The notes under the pieces are model-generated. The model ran no database searches and was not told the DNA's origin. It was given only the letters and a program-made list of their open reading frames with translations. Source: Burkholderiaceae bacterium (GTDB lineage: Bacteria > Pseudomonadota > Gammaproteobacteria > Burkholderiales > Burkholderiaceae_A). Taken from it: a stretch of DNA of 64,000 nucleotides. Location of the stretch: the NCBI GenBank assembly GCA_018402635.1, contig JAGYIP010000008.1, positions 62,001 to 126,000 of the forward strand, given 5' to 3'. The translations under genes and the position numbers were made by a program. Below, one piece after another: positions 47,217 through 58,779 of the stretch (position 1 is its first letter; every line of letters starts with the position of its first letter).

Positions 47217-47831
47217 CTAGGGATTAAGACGAACCACCGTGGCCTCAAGTCCGTTTTGGGACAGACTGGACTTGGCGCGATTGAGTTCCTCAAAGTTTCG
47301 ATAGGGGCCAAGCCGCACTCGAAAGAAGACGGTCTCGTCCTTTTTGGTCTCAAGAATGTGGGCCTCAAAACCCATGAAGGCAAGCCGAACCCGCATCTGC
47401 TCGGCTTCATCAGCAGACTTAAAGGCTGCAACCTGCAAAAAGAACTGGCTGGCGGCAGACGATGCGGGCGCGGCCTGAGGCTTGCGTTCTTGGGCGGCCT
47501 GGCCGCCTAGGCTCTCAGGCTCGCCAGCCACCGGTGCAGTCGCGGGCCTGTCCTGCTTGCTGCCTTCGGCCAAAGCCGAGGGCTTGGCCATTGGGGCGGA
47601 CTCCACCAGCGGCTCGGGCAGCTGGGGTTGGGCACGCGGGATGGGCGCCGTCGCCGGCAAGCGTTCGGAATTCTGACTGGAAAGAATGCCCCGATCGACA
47701 AAGGGCACCGGGGCGCCGGTGACAAACATGGCAATAGCTGCCGCAATTACAAGGCCAAGCGTCAGGCCAAGAACAAAGGGCAGCAGGGCACTGCCCTGGG
47801 GTTCGGAGGCGGGCCTTGGTGACGTTGTCAT
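47217..47831 (-). CDS. SPOR-domain membrane protein
   Basis: The 204-residue protein has an N-terminal membrane helix (LPFVLGLTLGLVIAAAIAMF), a Pro/Ala/Glu-rich linker, and a C-terminal SPOR domain. The SPOR domain has FFLQVAAFKSADEAEQMRVR, MGFEAHILE and VRLGPYRNFEELNRAKSSL. SPOR domains bind denuded glycan strands at the division septum, so a cell-division (FtsN-like) role is likely. Its ATG lies 2 bases after the argS stop. Confidence 0.88.
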   Translation of the reverse strand: MTTSPRPASEPQGSALLPFVLGLTLGLVIAAAIAMFVTGAPVPFVDRGILSSQNSERLPATAPIPRAQPQLPEPLVESAPMAKPSALAEGSKQDRPATAPVAGEPESLGGQAAQERKPQAAPASSAASQFFLQVAAFKSADEAEQMRVRLAFMGFEAHILETKKDETVFFRVRLGPYRNFEELNRAKSSLSQNGLEATVVRLNP

Positions 47832-47833
47832 GC

Positions 47834-49636
47834 CTACATTCTATCGGGGGAAGAGACCCCAAGAATACCAAGCCCCCGCCGCAGCATGACGGCGGTGGCC
47901 GCAACAAGAAAGAGCCTGAGCCGACGGGTCAAGGGGTCGTCAACCAGAACACGATGGGCATTGTAAAAACCATGAAAATCTGCGGCCAGTTCTCTTAGAT
48001 AAAAGGCCAATAAATGGGGCGCGCAGTCATGCGCCGCCTGGCCAAGAAGACGGGGAAACTCGGCCATGCGTAGACAAAGAAACCGCTCTTTGTCCTGCAG
48101 CACAAGGCCCTGGGCCTGAAACAGGCTCTCGATCTCGTGGGCCTGGTCGACCAATAATTCAACCGACGTCTGGGCCTGGGCAAGCACGCTGCAACAGCGG
48201 GCATGGGCGTACTGAACGTAGTAGACAGGGTTCTCATCGGTCTGCGAGACCGCCAGGTCGACATCAAAGACAAACTCGGTATCGGGTTTTCGTGAGACCA
48301 GAAAGAACCTGACGGTATCCCTTCCCCTCTGAAGTTGCTGGGGGCTCGGCTGCCCGGCATCTGGCTCAAGAAGGCCTGAGGACCAGACGATGAGGTCGCG
48401 CAGGGTAACGTACTGGCCCGCGCGCTTAGAGATCTTCACCTCCTGACCGTGGCGCATCACGGTGACCATTTTGTGAAGCAGGTATTCGGGAAAGTCTTCG
48501 GGAACGCCGATGTTAAGTGCCTGAAGGCCCGCCCGAACCCTTGCCACTGTTCCATGGTGGTCGGAGCCCTGAATATTAATGGCGCGGGCGCAACCACGTT
48601 TAAATTTTTGTTCGTGATAGGCCACATCGGGAACAAAATAGGTGATGCCGCCGTCGGATTTGCGCATGACCCGATCTTTGTCATCGCCATAGCGCGTGGA
48701 GGCAAGCCAGAGTGCTCCCTCGCTCTCGTAGGCATCGCCCGATGCAGTGAGCCGATCAATCACTCCGCCAACATGGCCATCGGAATACAAGGACGACTCA
48801 AGGCTAAAGCGGTCAAAACTTACCCCGAAGGCTTCGAGGTCGAGGTCTTGTTCTCGACGCAGGTAGGCCACAGCGAAATGGCCAATGGCATCAAGGTCGT
48901 CCAGGCTGCCCGTGCCTGTTATCTGAAGACCGTCGGCCGTAACAATGGTCTCGCCCTCTTGGTAGGCCTTTGCAATATCCAAAATGTAGTCACCCCGATA
49001 GCCGTCCTGAGGAAAGGCAGGGTTATGCGGTTCGATGCCCTTGGCGCGGGCCTGCACCGAGAGGGCCAAATTGTTTATCTGAGCACCGGCATCGTTGTAG
49101 TAGAACTCTCGGGTAACCCTGTAGCCCTGGGTCTGAAGAACGGCTGCAAGGCAGTCGCCTAAGGCAGCCTGCCGGCCATGGCCCACGTGCAAGGGGCCGG
49201 TGGGATTGGCCGAGACAAACTCAACAATGACCTCGGGCGGGTTGTCTTGAACGACGCCGCCAAAATTGGGCTGGGCAAGGCAGCTGAAAACAAGCTGTGC
49301 GTAAACCGCGTCTTTGAATCGCAGGTTTACAAATCCAGGGGCTGCGGCACTGGCCGTCTCAAGGGTCTGGGCAAGCGCGGGGCTTTGGCTTAAGGCTCCC
49401 GCCAATGCGGTTGCGAGAGCCATAGGGTTTTGACCATAAGGCTTGGCCAGTCGCATAGCAATGTTGCAGGCCAGGTCACCGTGAGACAGCTGCCTGGGGC
49501 TCTGCAAGCTTTCATCAAGCTGTTCAAGGGTGGGGGGCTCAAGGGCTGAAGATTTCTCGGGGGCAAGCCCTTGCAGGGCCTTGACCAGTTCATGGCGAAG
49601 GTCTTTGAGAAATCTCTGTCTAAAAATCGGTGTCAC
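47834..49636 (-). CDS. argS: Arginyl-tRNA synthetase
   Basis: This 600-residue class I synthetase charges tRNA-Arg. The HIGH-type motif is ANPTGPLHVGHGRQAALGD, the KMSKS-equivalent is KISKRAGQYVTLRDL, and an N-terminal Add-1 domain and C-terminal DALR anticodon-binding domain (VQYAHARCCSVLAQAQ onward) are present. Length is normal. The tRNA-Arg(CCG) gene lies just upstream in the same orientation. Confidence 0.97.
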   Translation of the reverse strand: MTPIFRQRFLKDLRHELVKALQGLAPEKSSALEPPTLEQLDESLQSPRQLSHGDLACNIAMRLAKPYGQNPMALATALAGALSQSPALAQTLETASAAAPGFVNLRFKDAVYAQLVFSCLAQPNFGGVVQDNPPEVIVEFVSANPTGPLHVGHGRQAALGDCLAAVLQTQGYRVTREFYYNDAGAQINNLALSVQARAKGIEPHNPAFPQDGYRGDYILDIAKAYQEGETIVTADGLQITGTGSLDDLDAIGHFAVAYLRREQDLDLEAFGVSFDRFSLESSLYSDGHVGGVIDRLTASGDAYESEGALWLASTRYGDDKDRVMRKSDGGITYFVPDVAYHEQKFKRGCARAINIQGSDHHGTVARVRAGLQALNIGVPEDFPEYLLHKMVTVMRHGQEVKISKRAGQYVTLRDLIVWSSGLLEPDAGQPSPQQLQRGRDTVRFFLVSRKPDTEFVFDVDLAVSQTDENPVYYVQYAHARCCSVLAQAQTSVELLVDQAHEIESLFQAQGLVLQDKERFLCLRMAEFPRLLGQAAHDCAPHLLAFYLRELAADFHGFYNAHRVLVDDPLTRRLRLFLVAATAVMLRRGLGILGVSSPDRM

Positions 49637-49704
49637 GGGCTTTACTTTGATGGCTGCAAGAAACGGGCTGCGGCATGGGCGGCGTAAGAGATTTCAACTG
49701 CGAT

Positions 49705-49780
49705 TGGCGCGTCTGGCAGGAATCGAACCTGCGACCCTTGGCTTCGGAGGCCAATACTCTATCCACTGAGCTACAGACGC
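49705..49780 (-). tRNA. tRNA-Arg (CCG anticodon)
   Basis: The 76-base gene has acceptor GCGTCTG / CAGACGC, anticodon loop with CCG (CTCCGAA), T-loop GGTTCGATTCC and an encoded CCA. It reads CGG codons. It lies 68 bases before argS on the same strand, so tRNA and synthetase may share a transcript. Confidence 0.97.
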
Positions 49781-49794
49781 TCGTCATGCCTTCG

Positions 49795-49801
49795 TATAAT
49801 A
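49795..49801. promoter_or_regulatory. Overlapping divergent -10 boxes for tRNA-Arg and cytochrome c gene
   Basis: The heptamer TATAATA gives TATAAT on the plus strand (49795-49800) and TATTAT on the minus strand (49801-49796). Spacing suits both the tRNA-Arg 5' end (about 15 bases away) and the cytochrome gene. No strong -35 is visible for either direction, so the two promoters may compete. Confidence 0.5.
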
Positions 49802-49853
49802 CGCGGTAAGTTCTGTGGTTCCGGGTCTGCCCCCTTCTTTTTAGGATCGCTTT

Positions 49854-50393
49854 ATGTCTAATGCAAACAGCTCATCACACGCCTCCTCTGAGAATCATGA
49901 GGAGCATCAAAGCCCCATTCGAACGCCACAGCAGCTTATTGTGGTCGTGGCGCTCGCCCTCATTATTCCCGTCATCGTCATCGTCCTGCTAACGAAATAC
50001 GTTGGCGCCTCGGTGAAAGTGGGGGCAGGAAGTGATGCCTTAACGCCGCAGGCCATCGCCGAGCGTATTGCGCCCATTGGTCGGGTCGCCACAGCGCCGG
50101 AGGCGGCAACGGTTGCTGCAGCGGCCACCGTTGTGAAGGCCGCCCTGCGCTCAGGCTCCGAGGTCTACGGCGCGGCCTGCGCGGCCTGCCACACTGCAGG
50201 CGTGCTCGGAGCACCCAAAATGGGCGATGCCGGCGGCTGGAAGCCACGGCTTTCCACAGGGCTTGATGCGTTAGTTACCGCCTCCATTAAGGGTAAGGGG
50301 GCTATGCCTGCCCAGGGCGGCGGCGCCTATTCCGACGAAGAGATTAAAAAGGCGGTTATTCACCTCGTGAACGGCAGCGGCGGCTCGTTTTAA
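49854..50393 (+). CDS. Membrane-anchored class I cytochrome c (c5-like)
   Basis: This 179-residue protein has a membrane helix near the N-terminus (LIVVVALALIIPVIVIVLL, about 28-46), a periplasmic linker, and one haem-binding motif Cys109-Ala-Ala-Cys112-His113. The likely axial Met is in KGKGAMPAQGGG. It resembles cytochrome c5 and should carry electrons in the periplasm to a terminal oxidase. coq7 starts 3 bases after its stop, linking it to ubiquinone respiration. Confidence 0.9.
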   Translation: MSNANSSSHASSENHEEHQSPIRTPQQLIVVVALALIIPVIVIVLLTKYVGASVKVGAGSDALTPQAIAERIAPIGRVATAPEAATVAAAATVVKAALRSGSEVYGAACAACHTAGVLGAPKMGDAGGWKPRLSTGLDALVTASIKGKGAMPAQGGGAYSDEEIKKAVIHLVNGSGGSF

Positions 50394-50396
50394 ACA

Positions 50397-51056
50397 GTGT
50401 TCCGGGTTCTTTCATCACTCGATCGTGCCTTTGTAGGGCTCGATACGGCCTTACGAACACTGGCGGGCTCCCGTCCCTACGGCTCCGGGCGGCCTTCTCC
50501 GGCGGATGCCGAGGGGGCCAGCGCGGCCGGCTCACCAGTCCTTAGTCCCGAAGAGGCCAGGCATGCGGCTGCACTTATGCGCGTGAATCATGCGGGCGAA
50601 GTCTCTGCGCAAGCGCTCTATCAAGGGCAGGCGGCGGCCGCTGAGAACCCCGAGCTCTACAACCTGCTGCAGTCGGCCGCGCGCGAAGAGGCCGATCACT
50701 TGCGATGGACCGAGGAGCGTATTGAAGCGCTGGGTGGACGGGCCAGCCTGCTCAACCCGGTTTGGTTCGGTGGCGCATTTCTTCTGGGCTATCTTGCGGG
50801 TCGCATGGGCGGGCCAGTTTCGCTGGGCTTTTTATCGGAAACCGAGCGACAGGTGGAGGCCCATCTCGAGACACATTTGAAAAAACTACCTGCGGGCGAT
50901 GCCGCCTCGCGTCGCGTTCTTCAGCAAATGATTGCCGATGAAACTGAGCATGGGCTTAATGCCCGCCGCCATGGTGCCCAAGAATTGCCAGCCCTTGTTC
51001 GGGGCGCCATGCAGTCCTCTGGTCGTCTGCTTACAACAACAGCCTATTACATTTAA
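50397..51056 (+). CDS. coq7: Demethoxyubiquinone hydroxylase Coq7
   Basis: This 219-residue diiron enzyme hydroxylates the ring of the demethoxyquinol in ubiquinone synthesis. The ligand motifs NHAGEVSAQALYQGQ, REEADHLRWTEERI and MIADETEHGLNARRHG are intact; a hydrophobic segment (WFGGAFLLGYLAGRMG) fits membrane association. The start is a GTG at 50397, 3 bases after the cytochrome stop. It is convergent with priA with a 6-base gap. Confidence 0.93.
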   Translation: MFRVLSSLDRAFVGLDTALRTLAGSRPYGSGRPSPADAEGASAAGSPVLSPEEARHAAALMRVNHAGEVSAQALYQGQAAAAENPELYNLLQSAAREEADHLRWTEERIEALGGRASLLNPVWFGGAFLLGYLAGRMGGPVSLGFLSETERQVEAHLETHLKKLPAGDAASRRVLQQMIADETEHGLNARRHGAQELPALVRGAMQSSGRLLTTTAYYI

Positions 51057-51062
51057 ATAGTC

Positions 51063-53237
51063 TTAGGACAGGCCCAAGGGGTCAACGTCAACAATTAGGT
51101 CGCGCATGCCTTGCTCCTGGGCAATGGCAAGTGCAAGCTCCAAGCCTGCATTCAAAGGGGCTCGCCGTGGCGACTCTAAGACCATATGCCATCGGTATTG
51201 GTTCGCGCGTTTTTCGGGGTAGCTTGGACTCGGCCGGTGCACCTGGCAGTCCGCGGGCTTGCCTTTAACGAGCTCCTCGTACAACTTATTGAAATGGCCC
51301 TGCACGGTCGCCTCGCTGCGCGCGGTCATTCGTAGCGCTGCAATGTGCCCATAAGGGGGTAACAAGGCCTGTCGACGCTCTTCGAGCAGGGTGTTGAGAT
51401 AGGCGGCTGGGTCATCGCCTTGCAGGCCTTGAAACAAAGGATGGGTTGGGTAGCGTGTCTGCAGGAAGACGCGGGCCTGATCTTCATGGCGTCCCGCCCG
51501 GCCACTGACCTGAAGAAGCGTTGAAAAGAGCCATTCGGGAGCTCGGAATTCGGGGCTAAGCAATTGCGAATCAACATCAAGCACCACCACGGTGGAGAGG
51601 CCCGGAAGGTCATGCCCCTTGGCCAGTATCTGGGTTGCAAGAATCATCTCCGGCTTTGGCTGCTGCAGTTGTTTGAGCATCTGCGTCATCTTCTGTGTGG
51701 TGCCGGCGCTGTCGCTGTCAACGCGGGTTAAGGCATGGCCTGGAAAGGCGTCTCGGAGTTGATCCTCAAGCCATTGAATGCCCAGGCCCTGCCCCGTAAG
51801 TTCAGCAGCCCCGCAGGATGGGCAGCGTGGCTGAGGCCTTTTTGTAAGGCCACAATGATGGCAGACCATCTGCCATTGGCTTGCTTTTCTGTGAAGGACC
51901 ATGGAGACCGAACAGTGCTCGCAGCCTTGCGTCCATCCACAGGACGGGCAGCTTAATAAAGGGGCGTACCCACGACGATTTAGAAAGAAGAGAACCTGAC
52001 GCCCGCGCCCAAGTGTCTCCTCCACCGCCTGACGCACCGAGTCGGTAAGAACCCCCGCGCAGGCAATGCGCTCCTTGTTAAGGTCCACCATGGTTAAAGC
52101 CGCCTTAGGTGCGCCTGTGGCCTGTTTCAAAAGCCGAACAAGGCTATAGCGCCCCTTTTCAATTTGGGCCAAAGACTCCAAAGAGGGGGTTGCTGAACCC
52201 ATAACCAGATGTAGATTCTGCTGGGACGCGCAATAGGCTGCGAGGTCGCGCGCGGAATAACGCACTGACTCTTGGCTTTTGTAGGAGCTGTCATGCTCCT
52301 CATCCACGACAATCATTGCTAATCGTGGCAACGGCGTCATAAGGCTGAGTCGGGTACCCAAGATCAGTTTCGTAACACCATGAACAGCCTGCATCCAGGC
52401 CAAGGCGCGTTGGCGATCGGTCATCCCACTGTGCAAAATGCTTAAGGCGTCTGGTCCAAGGCCAAGGGCATCGAGCAGGCGAGACTTTAAGACGGGGGTT
52501 AGGGCAATCTCTGGCACCAGGTAAAGCACCTGCGCCTTGGGGGAGACCTGCCAGAGTCGCTTGATGAGCTCCACATAGACCAGGGTTTTGCCTGACCCGG
52601 TGACACCCTGAAGGTAGGCGGGGATGGGGCGTTTGTGGCCAGCCTGAGTAAGGCCAAGTGAGGCAGCAGCCTGCTCAATGGCCTGGGTCTGCTCAGTGGT
52701 CGGAACAAGGGTGATTTTTGAATCGGGCGGGCCGTTGCCTAAATGCGTGTTTTGCGTGTTTTGTGTGTTTTCGGGCGGCCCGATTGAGGCGGAGCCAAGC
52801 GTGTCAAGAAGCTTTTGCAGGGGTGCTCTTACCCGGGTCTCAGCCGGCTCGCATAAGGCCTGAAGGTTTTTGCTGCTTCGGATCCAGGCGGGAATTGCCA
52901 TGCTGAGGACCGAGCCCAGGCTCGAACGGTAGTAGTTTGCAATGAAGGTAAAAAACTCAAGCTGCGCCGCAGTGATTGCGGGAATAGCCGAAAACCGGCC
53001 TAAGGCCTGCCGGCGTTTGAAACGATCGCAGCCATCCGGTTGTTTATCTGGGTTGGTCACCACAGCCAGCAGAACACGCCTGGCAAAAGGCACCACAAGC
53101 CAATCACCTTGTCGCAGTTCAGGGCCCTGGTCGCTTGGTGTCGAAGGGGGGGCATCGTAATCAAACTCACCGAGCCCGGGGGCAACGACTGCAACCGACA
53201 CAACCTTAGGCTCAGACCGACTGGGTGACTGGGACAT
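51063..53237 (-). CDS. priA: Primosomal helicase PriA
   Basis: The roughly 724-residue 3'-5' helicase restarts stalled replication forks. Walker A is QGVTGSGKTLVYVEL, Walker B is VVDEEHDSSYK, and the zinc-binding cysteines lie in CPSCGWTQGCEHCSVSM and CHHCGLTKRPQPRCPSCG. The motif V/VI region is QILAKGHDLPGLSTVVVLDVD and QVSGRAGRH. Start MSQSPSRSEPKVVSVAVV at 53237 avoids overlap with hemE. It lies 20 bases after the hemE stop. Confidence 0.95.
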   Translation of the reverse strand: MSQSPSRSEPKVVSVAVVAPGLGEFDYDAPPSTPSDQGPELRQGDWLVVPFARRVLLAVVTNPDKQPDGCDRFKRRQALGRFSAIPAITAAQLEFFTFIANYYRSSLGSVLSMAIPAWIRSSKNLQALCEPAETRVRAPLQKLLDTLGSASIGPPENTQNTQNTHLGNGPPDSKITLVPTTEQTQAIEQAAASLGLTQAGHKRPIPAYLQGVTGSGKTLVYVELIKRLWQVSPKAQVLYLVPEIALTPVLKSRLLDALGLGPDALSILHSGMTDRQRALAWMQAVHGVTKLILGTRLSLMTPLPRLAMIVVDEEHDSSYKSQESVRYSARDLAAYCASQQNLHLVMGSATPSLESLAQIEKGRYSLVRLLKQATGAPKAALTMVDLNKERIACAGVLTDSVRQAVEETLGRGRQVLFFLNRRGYAPLLSCPSCGWTQGCEHCSVSMVLHRKASQWQMVCHHCGLTKRPQPRCPSCGAAELTGQGLGIQWLEDQLRDAFPGHALTRVDSDSAGTTQKMTQMLKQLQQPKPEMILATQILAKGHDLPGLSTVVVLDVDSQLLSPEFRAPEWLFSTLLQVSGRAGRHEDQARVFLQTRYPTHPLFQGLQGDDPAAYLNTLLEERRQALLPPYGHIAALRMTARSEATVQGHFNKLYEELVKGKPADCQVHRPSPSYPEKRANQYRWHMVLESPRRAPLNAGLELALAIAQEQGMRDLIVDVDPLGLS

Positions 53238-53257
53238 GCATGGCACCCCCTTGGGGG

Positions 53258-54316
53258 TTAGTTGCTTTTGGAGCTGAACTCCCGAACAGCCTGCACCAGG
53301 CATTGAACATTCTCGGGTGGTGTGAACTGCGAAATGCCATGACCCAAGTTAAAGATATGGCCAACACCAGGCTCAAGCTGTCCAAAGCTCTGAATGGTTC
53401 GGGCCACCTCGGCACGAATATGGTCTGGATGGCCAAGCAAGACCGCAGGGTCGAGGTTGCCTTGAATGGCGCACTGAGAGCCCACGCGAACACGGGCCTG
53501 GCCAAGATTGACCGTCCAATCAACGCCAAGGCCTGTGCATCCCGTTGCGGCGATTCGCTCAAGCCACAGGCCACCGCCCTTCACAAAAACAATGGTTGGC
53601 GTGTCGGGGAATTGCTGAGTAAGGGCGGCCACCACCTTGGACAAAAAGGCCTGGGAGAACCGACCAAATTGGGCGTCGGCCAAAAGACCACCCCAGCTGT
53701 CAAAAAGCATAATGGCCTGGGCGCCTTTGCGAACCTGCATGGCGCAGTACTGAATCACCAGCTCGGTCACTTTTTCAAGTAGAAAAAGTACCAGGTCGGG
53801 CCGGCTGTACAGCCATTGACGCACCTTTAAGAAGTCATCGCTGCTGCTTCCACCAGCCATCATGTAACAAACCAGTGTCCATGGGCTGCCCGAAAAACCA
53901 ATGAGCGGTACGCGATCGTTAAGTGCCTTACGGATGGTCTGAACCGCCTCGCCCACGTAGCTTAATTCTTGCTCGATATCGATGGCGGGAAGCCCACGAA
54001 TATCAGCCTCCGACCCAATGGCTTTTTTAAATCGAGGGCCCTCGCCTTCAACGAAATGCAGCCCAAGCCCGAGCGCATCCGGTACCGTAAGGATGTCTGA
54101 AAACAGAATGGCTGCGTCGAACCCATAACGGTCAATGGGCTGCAACGTAACTTCGCAGGCAAGGTCGGGCGACTTACATAGGGCCATGAAGTTGCCAGCC
54201 TTTTTACGCGTGGCATTGTATTCAGGCAGGTAGCGACCGGCCTGACGCATCAGCCAGACAGGCGTTCGGTCCACCGGCTCGCGCCGAAGGGCACGAAGGA
54301 AAAGGTCATTGGTCAC
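53258..54316 (-). CDS. hemE: Uroporphyrinogen decarboxylase
   Basis: The 352-residue enzyme decarboxylates uroporphyrinogen III to coproporphyrinogen III in haem synthesis. PVWLMRQAGRYLPEY near the N-terminus and GFSGSPWTLVCYMMAGG centrally are the two PROSITE-type signatures. Length is normal. It follows atpC after 62 bases in the same direction and may share the ATP synthase transcript. Confidence 0.97.
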   Translation of the reverse strand: MTNDLFLRALRREPVDRTPVWLMRQAGRYLPEYNATRKKAGNFMALCKSPDLACEVTLQPIDRYGFDAAILFSDILTVPDALGLGLHFVEGEGPRFKKAIGSEADIRGLPAIDIEQELSYVGEAVQTIRKALNDRVPLIGFSGSPWTLVCYMMAGGSSSDDFLKVRQWLYSRPDLVLFLLEKVTELVIQYCAMQVRKGAQAIMLFDSWGGLLADAQFGRFSQAFLSKVVAALTQQFPDTPTIVFVKGGGLWLERIAATGCTGLGVDWTVNLGQARVRVGSQCAIQGNLDPAVLLGHPDHIRAEVARTIQSFGQLEPGVGHIFNLGHGISQFTPPENVQCLVQAVREFSSKSN

Positions 54317-54378
54317 GTCAGTCTGTTCTTTCTGCGCAAAGAGCCGCCAAGCCGTAGCGCTTGAGCGCCCTGGTTGCG

Positions 54379-54801
54379 CTAGGCTCTTGTCTTGCCTTTT
54401 AACCGACGAATGGCCGAGAGCTGGGCAAAAGAAATGGCCAGCTCGGCCTGCGCCGAGGCGTAATTCATGTCGGACGATTTCGACTCAAGAGCCTGCTCGG
54501 CCAAACGCTTGGCCTCGTTCACCTTCGCCTCATCAAGGTCTTTGCCGCGAATGGCGGTGTCGGCCAGAACAGAGACTCCACCGGGCTGGACCTCAAGAAT
54601 GCCTCCAGCGACAAACAAGAGCTCTTCATCGCCATCTTCCATCTTTATGCGAACCGTGCCGGGACGAATGCGCGTAATAAGCGGAGCATGCCCGGGAAGA
54701 ATGCCAAGCTCGCCCTGCTCTCCTGGAAGGGCAACAAACTGCGCCTGTCCCGAGAAGACCTCTCCTTCGGCGCTTACAACATCAACCTGCAGGGTCTTCA
54801 T
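54379..54801 (-). CDS. atpC: ATP synthase epsilon subunit
   Basis: The 140-residue epsilon subunit of F1 couples rotation and can inhibit hydrolysis. It has the N-terminal beta-barrel segment [20 protein letters not shown] with [16 protein letters not shown], and a C-terminal helical hairpin ([17 protein letters not shown]). It is the last gene of the atp operon. Confidence 0.96.
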   Translation of the reverse strand: MKTLQVDVVSAEGEVFSGQAQFVALPGEQGELGILPGHAPLITRIRPGTVRIKMEDGDEELLFVAGGILEVQPGGVSVLADTAIRGKDLDEAKVNEAKRLAEQALESKSSDMNYASAQAELAISFAQLSAIRRLKGKTRA

Positions 54802-54855
54802 ACTGTCCTCACTTCCTTGGGCTGTGGGGCCGTGCTAATAATTGTGACAGGCGCC

Positions 54856-56295
<1,440 letters not shown>

Positions 56296-56300
56296 CTAAA

Positions 56301-57167
56301 TTAAACGGCTGCCGCGCCACCAACGATCTCTGAAAGCTCTTTGGTAATGGCCGCCTGTCGCGCTTTGTTATACGAAAGTTGAAGCTCATCAATAAGCTGC
56401 TTTGCGTTGTCAGAAGCAGCCTTCATTGCCACCATTCGAGCACTCTGCTCACAGGCCATGTTCTCGGAGACCGCCTGGTAAATGAGGGACTCAACATAGC
56501 GATTAATAAGATCGGAGAGCACCTGCTCGGCATCGGGCTCATACAAATAATCCCAGTCGTGGTTGGGGTCCATGTTGTCGAACTGGTCGTCGGGCAGAGG
56601 CAGAAGCTGGCGCAAAACGGGCTCTTGCTTCATGGTGTTGACGAACTCGTTGCTTGCAAGGTAGAGCACGTCAATCTTGCCTGTTACATAGTTATCAAGC
56701 TGAAGGCGAACGTTGTCGATGATCACCTCATGCGAGGGGCTGTCACCGAACTGGGCAAGCGAAGAAATGAGCCGGCCGCCGTTGCGGTTAAAGAAACTAA
56801 TGCCTTTGTTACCAAACGCCGAGATGTCAATTTCAATTCCCGATGCCGTCCACTGCTTCATCGACTGAACAACATAACGAAGGATGTTGGTGTTAAGACC
56901 ACCGCAGAGGCCCTTGTCGGTTGTTACAGCAATAAGGCCCACTCGCTTAACCTCACGCTTGACCATAAAGGGATGGACGTACTCGGGGCTTGCGTGACTT
57001 AGGTGCGAACAAATGGCAAGCACCTTGCGAACATAGGGGCGACCCGCACGCATACGCTCTTGCGCTCGCCGCATTTTCGAGGCGGCCACCATCTCCATGG
57101 CCTTTGTGATCTTGCGCGTGTTTTGCACGCTCTTGATCTTGCCTCGTATTTCTTTCGATCCTGGCAT
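56301..57167 (-). CDS. atpG: ATP synthase gamma subunit
   Basis: The 288-residue gamma subunit forms the rotating shaft of F1. The N-terminal helix [20 protein letters not shown] and the C-terminal [20 protein letters not shown] coil are signatures; [20 protein letters not shown] is the conserved middle block. It lies between atpA and atpD. Confidence 0.97.
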   Translation of the reverse strand: MPGSKEIRGKIKSVQNTRKITKAMEMVAASKMRRAQERMRAGRPYVRKVLAICSHLSHASPEYVHPFMVKREVKRVGLIAVTTDKGLCGGLNTNILRYVVQSMKQWTASGIEIDISAFGNKGISFFNRNGGRLISSLAQFGDSPSHEVIIDNVRLQLDNYVTGKIDVLYLASNEFVNTMKQEPVLRQLLPLPDDQFDNMDPNHDWDYLYEPDAEQVLSDLINRYVESLIYQAVSENMACEQSARMVAMKAASDNAKQLIDELQLSYNKARQAAITKELSEIVGGAAAV

Positions 57168-57222
57168 AAGCTTCCTGTGGCTTTAGGTTAAAGATGCGTC
57201 GAACATGGCCGCCCTTCGCTCT

Positions 57223-58771
57223 TTAATAAGCACCCGTTTTCTTAAAGGCCTCAATGGCCGCTCGCAACGCGGCTTCGTTGTCAGACGACAGGTCTTTCGC
57301 AGACTCAATGGCATTGACGAGATCGGCATGCGAGCTGGCCAGGTAGTCACGAAGTGCCCGCTCAAAGCTATTGGCTTTGGCAACCTCCACGTCATCCATG
57401 TAGTTGTTGTTGACTGCGAAAAGCGTCAGCCCCATCTCCCAGACCTGAAGCGGGTGGTACTGCACCTGCTTCATAAGCTCCGTCACCAGGCGGCCGCGTT
57501 CCAGCTGCTTGCGTGTCGTTTCATCGAGGTCTGAGGCAAACTGGGCAAAGGCCGCAAGCTCACGGTATTGGGCAAGGGCCAGTCGAACTCCAGCACCGGT
57601 GTCTTTACGCTTCATAAGCTTGGTCTGGGCGGCACCACCCACCCTGGAGACTGAAATGCCCGCATTCACCGCCGGACGAATACCTGAATTAAAGAGGTCC
57701 GTTTCAAGGAAGATCTGGCCGTCCGTAATGGAAATAACGTTGGTGGGCACGAAGGCAGACACGTCACCGGCCTGAGTCTCAATAATGGGAAGGGCAGTAA
57801 GCGAGCCGGTCTTTCCCTTCACCTCGCCATTGGTAAACTTTTCAACATACTCCTCGTTCACGCGTGCGGCGCGCTCGAGTAGGCGCGAATGTAAATAGAA
57901 GACATCGCCAGGAAAGGCCTCGCGGCCAGGGGGGCGACGTAAAAGTAGCGAAACCTGTCGATAGGCAACCGCCTGTTTCGAGAGGTCGTCGTAAACGATT
58001 AAGGCATCCTGCCCGCGATCACGGAAATACTCACCCATGGTGCAGCCCGAGTAAGCAGAAAGGTATTGCATGGCCGCCGACTCCGAGGCCGATGCCGCCA
58101 CAACAATGGTGTAGGCCATGGCACCCGTCTCTTCAAGCTTTCGCACCACGTTGGAGATCGTTGAGGCCTTCTGACCAATCGCCACGTAGACGCAGGTCAT
58201 GTCCTTGCCTTTTTGATTAATGATGGTGTCAACCGCCACGGCTGTTTTACCGGTTTGGCGGTCGCCAATAATTAGTTCGCGCTGGCCGCGGCCAATCGGG
58301 CACCATGGAGTCGATGGCCTTGAGCCCTGTCTGCACCGGCTGCGAAACCGACTTTCGGTAAATGACGCCCGGCGCCACCTTTTCAATAACGTCGGTCTGC
58401 TTGGCGTTGACCGCGCCCTTGCCATCAATGGGCTGACCAAGCGCATTGACCACACGGCCAATAAGTTCAGGGCCAACGGGAACATCAAGAATGCGGCCGG
58501 TGGCCTTCACAACATCGCCTTCGGAGATTGCGGTGTATTCACCTAGAATAACGGCGCCCACCGAATCGCGTTCAAGGTTAAGTGCAAGCCCCAGAGTCTG
58601 ATTCGGAAACTCGAGCATCTCGCCCTGCATGACATCGGATAGGCCATGGACTCGACAGATACCGTCTGTCACGCTGACGACCGTTCCTTGGTTGCGAGTG
58701 TTGGCCGACAGGTCAAGGCCTTTAATTTTCGACTTCAGTAACTCGCTAATTTCCGACGGATTTAATTGCAT
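57223..58771 (-). CDS. atpA: ATP synthase alpha subunit (single-base frameshift)
   Basis: The alpha subunit forms the non-catalytic nucleotide sites of F1. The N-terminus [20 protein letters not shown] starts at 58771. The frame breaks after LKAIDSMVP: an extra C on the plus strand near 58297 shifts it. Removing it gives [23 protein letters not shown] (P-loop) and the rest to 57223. Both flanking parts are conserved to the junction, so a one-base sequencing or assembly error is far likelier than inactivation of this operon gene. Repaired length (about 515) is normal. Confidence 0.95.
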
Positions 58772-58779
58772 GAGAACTC

